Shown: positions 60,777-64,000 of the stretch, piece after piece
How positions within the stretch are numbered: position 1 is the first letter of the stretch
Layout: the number at the start of each line of letters is the position of its first letter
Assembly (NCBI RefSeq): GCF_014192275.1
Contig: NZ_JACHXR010000002.1
Coordinates: 1-64,000, forward strand
Direction of reading: 5' to 3'
DNA from: Halomonas stenophila
GTDB lineage: Bacteria; Pseudomonadota; Gammaproteobacteria; Pseudomonadales; Halomonadaceae
Length of the DNA: 64,000 nucleotides
Notes under the pieces: model-generated
Told to the model about the DNA's origin: nothing
Seen by the model: the letters and a program-made list of their open reading frames with translations, nothing else
Database searches by the model: none
Translations under genes and position numbers: made by a program

Positions 60777-63302
60777 TCAGAAGATGGCCTCGTAGGCGGC
60801 GGTCCCCTGGGAGCCGCTTTCCTGTTCCACCGCCTGGTCGACCCGTCGTGGCTGGAAGTCGGGGAGGTGGTCGGCGCGGAACAGCTCCTCGATGCCGCCG
60901 GACTGGTCGTCATGCAGCAGGCGACCGGTGTCTGGATCGACCCGCCGGCTGACGACGTTCGCCGGGCGCTCGGGGAGCGCCTCGGGGCGGCCGTCCAGCG
61001 CGTGGCCCATGAAGTCGACCCAGATCGGCAGGGCGGCCTGGGAGCCGTACTCGGCGGTGGAGGTGTTGTCGTCCATGCCGACCCAGACGGTGGTCGCCAG
61101 GTCGGTGTTGAAGCCGGCGAACCAGGCGTCCCGCTGGTCGTTGGTGGTGCCGGTCTTGCCGACGATATCGGCGCGCTCCAGCGCCAGGGCGCGGCGGGCG
61201 GTGCCGTGTTCGACCACGTCGCGCAGCATGTCGCGCAGCAGGTAGACCGCGGCCGGCTCGGCCACCCGGGGCGCGACCCGATAGGTCTCGCCGTCGCGTT
61301 CCACGCGGGTCTGGCCTTCGCGGCACTCCCGGCAGGCCACCATGGGGTCGGCCTCTTCCACCGTGGCCTGCTCCTCGCCACGGGTCACCCGCTCGATCAG
61401 CCAGGGCTCGATGGCGAAGCCGCCGTTGGCCAGCACCGCATAGCCGCGGGTCATTTCCAGGGGAGTCAGGCTGGTGCTGCCCAGCGCCAGTGCCAGGCCG
61501 TGGGGCAGGCGCTCCGGGTGGAAGCCGAAGTCCTCGAGGAAGCCGATGGTGTGCTCCAGGCCCAGGGTCTGGAGCAGGCGAATGGTCACCAGGTTGCGCG
61601 ACCGGGCCAGGCCGACGCGCAGTCGGGTCGGGCCGAGGAAGTCGCCGCTGGAGTTGTTGGGGCGCCACAGTTCGTTGCTGCCATCCTCCATCACCACCGG
61701 GGCGTCGTTGACCACGCTGGCCGGGTTGATCTCGCCGCTGTTCAGGCCGGCCAGGTAGATGAAGGGCTTGAAGATGGAGCCGGCCTGACGACGCGCCTGG
61801 GTCGCGCGGTTGAACTTGCTGGCGTCGAAGTCGAAGCCGGCCTGCAGGGCCAGGATGGCGCCGGTGTCGGGTTCCATCACCACCAGCGAGCCCTGGGCCT
61901 GGGGTTGCTGCGAGAGGCGCCAGCTGCCGTCCTCGCGCTGGAGGATACGCACCAGGTCGCCGGGGCTGGCGATCTCGGCGGCGGTGTCCGGTGCCGCTCC
62001 CCGGCTGCGGGCGCTGCGGTAGGGGCGAGCCCACTCCAGACCCTCCCAGCCCAGGGTCCTGACCTCGGCGCCGGGGGCCAGCACGCGCATCTCGCGCCCC
62101 TCGCTCTCTACCACGATGGCCGGCTCCAGGGGGCCGAGAACCGGGGTGCGTTCCAATACCTGCAGCCAGTTGCTGACGTCGCCGTCGATACCCTCGACCT
62201 CGCTCTGGCTGCGCTCGGCGGCGCGTCGTGCGGTGGCCATCACCTCGGGGGACTCGGCGAGCTCCTCCTCGAGCCCCTCGCGGTCGGTGCGTTCCTGAGC
62301 CTCGGCCAGACTGCGGGGGATGTCGGTCTGTTCCGGACCGCGCCAGCCATGGCGGGTGTCGTAGGCGATCAGGCCCTCGGCCAGGGCGCGGCGCGCCTGC
62401 GGCTGCAGCTCGCTGTCCAGGGTGGTGTAGATGTGATAGCCGCCGGTGTAGGCGTCGTCGAAGCGCTCGACGGCGAACTGGCGGGCCATCTCGGCCACGT
62501 AGTCGGCCTGGACCTCGGCCTGGGTGATGTGACGGCGCGCGGTGATCGGGGCCTGGACCGCCTCGTCGTAGGCCGGCTGGTCGATGAAGCCGAGCTTGCG
62601 CATGCGGAACAGGATCCAGTTGCGGCGAATCAGGGCGCGCTCGGCGTTGGCCAGCGGGTTGAGGGCGGAGGGCGCCTTGGGCAGGCCGGCAATCATCGCC
62701 TGCTCGGCCAGGGTCAGCTCCTCCAGCGGGCGGTCGTAGTAGACCTCGGCGGCGGCGGCGATGCCGTAGGCGCGATGGCCCAGGAAGATCTTGTTGACGT
62801 AGAGCTCGAGGATCTCCTCCTTGCTGAGGATCTGTTCCATCTGCAGCGCCAGCAGGATCTCGCGGACCTTGCGAGTGTAGGTGCGGTCCAGCGTCAGCAG
62901 GTAGTTGCGGGCCACCTGCATGGTGATGGTCGAGCCGCCCGACTGGATGTCGCCGCCGCTGGCCGCCAGTTCCACGGCGGCACGGGCCAGGCCCTTGGGA
63001 TCGACGCCACGGTGATCGAAGTAGCCGGCGTCCTCGGCCGCGAGCAGGGCCTGCACCATCTCCTCGGGAATCTCGTCGAACTCGACCGGCAGGCGCCGCT
63101 CCTCACCGAACTCGCCGATCAGCTTGCCGTCCTGGGTGAAGATGCGCAGCGGCGTCTGCAGCTCGAAGTCCTGCAACTGGCGGACATCCGGCAATCCCGG
63201 GGCGAAATAGAGGGCGGCGCCGATCACGGCCAGCAGTGTGGCGGCAGAGAGCGATGCCAGCAGCCACAGGGCCGAGAGAGCCAGTTTTCTGATGAACGTC
63301 AT
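60777..63302 (-). CDS. ponA: Penicillin-binding protein 1A
   Basis: Bifunctional class A PBP that polymerises and cross-links peptidoglycan. It is 841 residues. It has a membrane anchor (about 8-34), a GT51 glycosyltransferase with catalytic E90 in LLAAEDAGYFDHRG and GGSTITMQVARN, an OB-like insert rich in Glu/Arg (about 310-420), and a transpeptidase with Ser in AGSIFKPF, SRN in GLARSRNLV and KTG in IVGKTGTTND. A CRECRE cysteine pair lies just before the C-terminal third of the transpeptidase. It is divergent from pilM, as in Pseudomonas. Confidence 0.97.
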   Translation of the reverse strand: MTFIRKLALSALWLLASLSAATLLAVIGAALYFAPGLPDVRQLQDFELQTPLRIFTQDGKLIGEFGEERRLPVEFDEIPEEMVQALLAAEDAGYFDHRGVDPKGLARAAVELAASGGDIQSGGSTITMQVARNYLLTLDRTYTRKVREILLALQMEQILSKEEILELYVNKIFLGHRAYGIAAAAEVYYDRPLEELTLAEQAMIAGLPKAPSALNPLANAERALIRRNWILFRMRKLGFIDQPAYDEAVQAPITARRHITQAEVQADYVAEMARQFAVERFDDAYTGGYHIYTTLDSELQPQARRALAEGLIAYDTRHGWRGPEQTDIPRSLAEAQERTDREGLEEELAESPEVMATARRAAERSQSEVEGIDGDVSNWLQVLERTPVLGPLEPAIVVESEGREMRVLAPGAEVRTLGWEGLEWARPYRSARSRGAAPDTAAEIASPGDLVRILQREDGSWRLSQQPQAQGSLVVMEPDTGAILALQAGFDFDASKFNRATQARRQAGSIFKPFIYLAGLNSGEINPASVVNDAPVVMEDGSNELWRPNNSSGDFLGPTRLRVGLARSRNLVTIRLLQTLGLEHTIGFLEDFGFHPERLPHGLALALGSTSLTPLEMTRGYAVLANGGFAIEPWLIERVTRGEEQATVEEADPMVACRECREGQTRVERDGETYRVAPRVAEPAAVYLLRDMLRDVVEHGTARRALALERADIVGKTGTTNDQRDAWFAGFNTDLATTVWVGMDDNTSTAEYGSQAALPIWVDFMGHALDGRPEALPERPANVVSRRVDPDTGRLLHDDQSGGIEELFRADHLPDFQPRRVDQAVEQESGSQGTAAYEAIF

Positions 63303-63373
63303 GAAAGGGCGGTATCCATGCTGAGAACGGGAACGATGACGGGACGAGGCGCGGGTCTCGGGACGCGCCGGCC

Positions 63374-63518
63374 ATTATAGGAATCCGGCTCGACGACCAC
63401 CAGCGTTGACACTTGGCGACACTCGGGCCGTGTGAGATTTGGAAATATCATGTAACCTCGAATTACAGGCCCTGGCCTGCTGGTACCTTCATCCAGTGGA
63501 GAAGTGGGGCATTATAAC
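63374..63518. promoter_or_regulatory. Divergent ponA/pilM promoter region
   Basis: On the minus strand a perfect TATAAT (complement of 63374-63379) lies 72 bp upstream of the ponA ATG, with a poor -35. On the plus strand TTGACA (63406-63411) has no good -10 at 17 bp, while TATAAC (63513-63518) lies 41 bp before the pilM ATG without a clear -35. The stretch 63430-63470 is AT-rich (GGAAATATCATGTAACCTCG). Assignments are tentative. Confidence 0.4.
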
Positions 63519-63558
63519 GAGCGGCTCGCCGCCAGCTTCAGTCGGGGGCATGATCTAG

Positions 63559-64000
63559 ATGCGAATCGGGACATCCGGTAAAGGGCTTATCGGGGTCGAT
63601 ATCACCTCGGCCACCGTCAAGCTCATCGAGCTCAAGCGGGTCGGGGCCGGCTATCAGGTCGAGAGCTATGCCGTCCGTCCGCTGCGGGAAGGGGCCGTCG
63701 TCGAGCGGCGGATCCGTGACATGGGCGAGGTGGTCGATGCCCTCAAGCGTGCGGTGGATCATGCCCGGCCCTCCAGCACACGGGCGTCGGCGGCGGTGCC
63801 GGCCAGCGCCGCGATCACCAAGACCCTCACCTTACCCGCCTCCCTCGCCGATGACGAGATCGAGGGGCGAATCCAGCTCGACTCCGACAAGCATATCCCC
63901 TTTCCGTTCAGCGAGGTGGCCTTCGACTTCCAGCGCCTGGGGCTCAATTCCCGCTATGGTGACCAGCAGGACGTGCTGCTGGTCGCCTGTCGCAACCAGG
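63559..64000 (+). CDS. pilM: Type IV pilus assembly protein PilM, N-terminal part (runs off the window)
   Basis: An actin-like cytoplasmic ATPase that binds the N-terminal peptide of PilN and organises the inner-membrane alignment complex of type IV pili. About 147 of ~350 residues are present, starting MRIGTSGKGLIGVDITSATV; GVDITSATVKLIEL is the phosphate-1-like loop of FtsA-type proteins. LPASLADDEIEGRIQLDSDK and the PFPFSEVAFDFQ block match the family. GGGGG lies 13 bp upstream as a distant SD. It is divergent from ponA; pilNOPQ are expected beyond base 64000. Confidence 0.92.
   Translation, partial: MRIGTSGKGLIGVDITSATVKLIELKRVGAGYQVESYAVRPLREGAVVERRIRDMGEVVDALKRAVDHARPSSTRASAAVPASAAITKTLTLPASLADDEIEGRIQLDSDKHIPFPFSEVAFDFQRLGLNSRYGDQQDVLLVACRNQ

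Noticed and set aside
60753-63380. 875-codon plus-strand frame opposite ponA
   Set aside because: Antisense shadow of PBP1A; no domains seen and implausible amino-acid composition.

Overview
The window is chromosomal DNA from a high-GC gammaproteobacterium, most likely a Halomonas-like member of the Halomonadaceae. The evidence is roughly two-thirds GC, gene order closely parallel to Pseudomonas (dapC-arsC-like-dapD; rpsB to dnaE/accA; ppx/rho/ubiD and ppk/hemB; ubiE-ubiJ-ubiB-hisE-tatABC; hslVU-SPOR-argS-priA-rpmE-maeB-ponA-pilM), and a 93-bp dispersed palindrome that I remember from Halomonas genomes. No rRNA, tRNA, CRISPR array, insertion sequence or prophage gene was seen. Nearly everything is core housekeeping; the unusual content lies between genes.

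Layout. 1-4.8 kb: 5' part of acnA, a CPXCG zinc-ribbon protein, a 2-Cys peroxiredoxin with a near-complete OxyR operator, trxB, slyX and a membrane-anchored cold-shock-domain protein. 4.4-12.2 kb (minus strand): an unknown gene, dapE, dapD, an ArsC-like reductase, dapC, glnD and map, i.e. the succinylase branch of lysine/diaminopimelate synthesis plus the PII nitrogen sensor. 12.3-33 kb (plus strand): rpsB-tsf-pyrH-frr-uppS-cdsA-dxr-rseP-bamA-(skp remnant)-lpxD-fabZ-lpxA-lpxB-rnhB-dnaE-accA-tilS, the classical translation/isoprenoid/envelope/lipid A cluster. Here skp is reduced to its signal peptide. 33-45.5 kb: ppx facing rho, ubiD and fre; then an SDR-tail remnant, a tiny membrane protein, two tandem aromatic-rich leader peptides in front of the DAHP synthase gene (aroG), a DUF3087-like protein, ppk, hemB and elbB. 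45.6-55.5 kb (minus): tatABC, hisE, ubiB, ubiJ, ubiE, a DUF971 protein, hslUV, an FtsN-like SPOR protein and argS. 55.7-64 kb: priA, rpmE, a short malic enzyme, a DUF481 outer-membrane protein, ponA and the 5' end of pilM.

How it works together. Peroxiredoxin and thioredoxin reductase form a peroxide-detoxification pair. The dap genes feed peptidoglycan and lysine. uppS, cdsA, dxr, lpxD/A/B and fabZ supply undecaprenyl phosphate, phospholipid and lipid A precursors, while bamA, rseP, tat and ponA assemble or police the envelope. ubiD/fre and ubiE/J/B are two ubiquinone modules. ppk and ppx make and degrade polyphosphate.

Most notable observations: (1) a trp-attenuator-like region before aroG with two successive leader ORFs rich in Tyr/Trp/Phe codons, an intrinsic-terminator-like hairpin and a competing pairing; (2) a three-copy intergenic element just after stop codons (downstream of the cold-shock gene, accA and rho) whose stems covary between copies, suggesting selection on RNA structure; (3) loss of skp from between bamA and lpxD; (4) a second dispersed family built from GGAAGA tracts and small TTC/GAA-loop hairpins; (5) a TM-TM-CSD fusion protein; (6) absence of trxA and hisI from positions where Pseudomonas carries them. 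Start sites were chosen from Shine-Dalgarno (SD) spacing and family length; promoters are matches by eye and are less certain than the genes.
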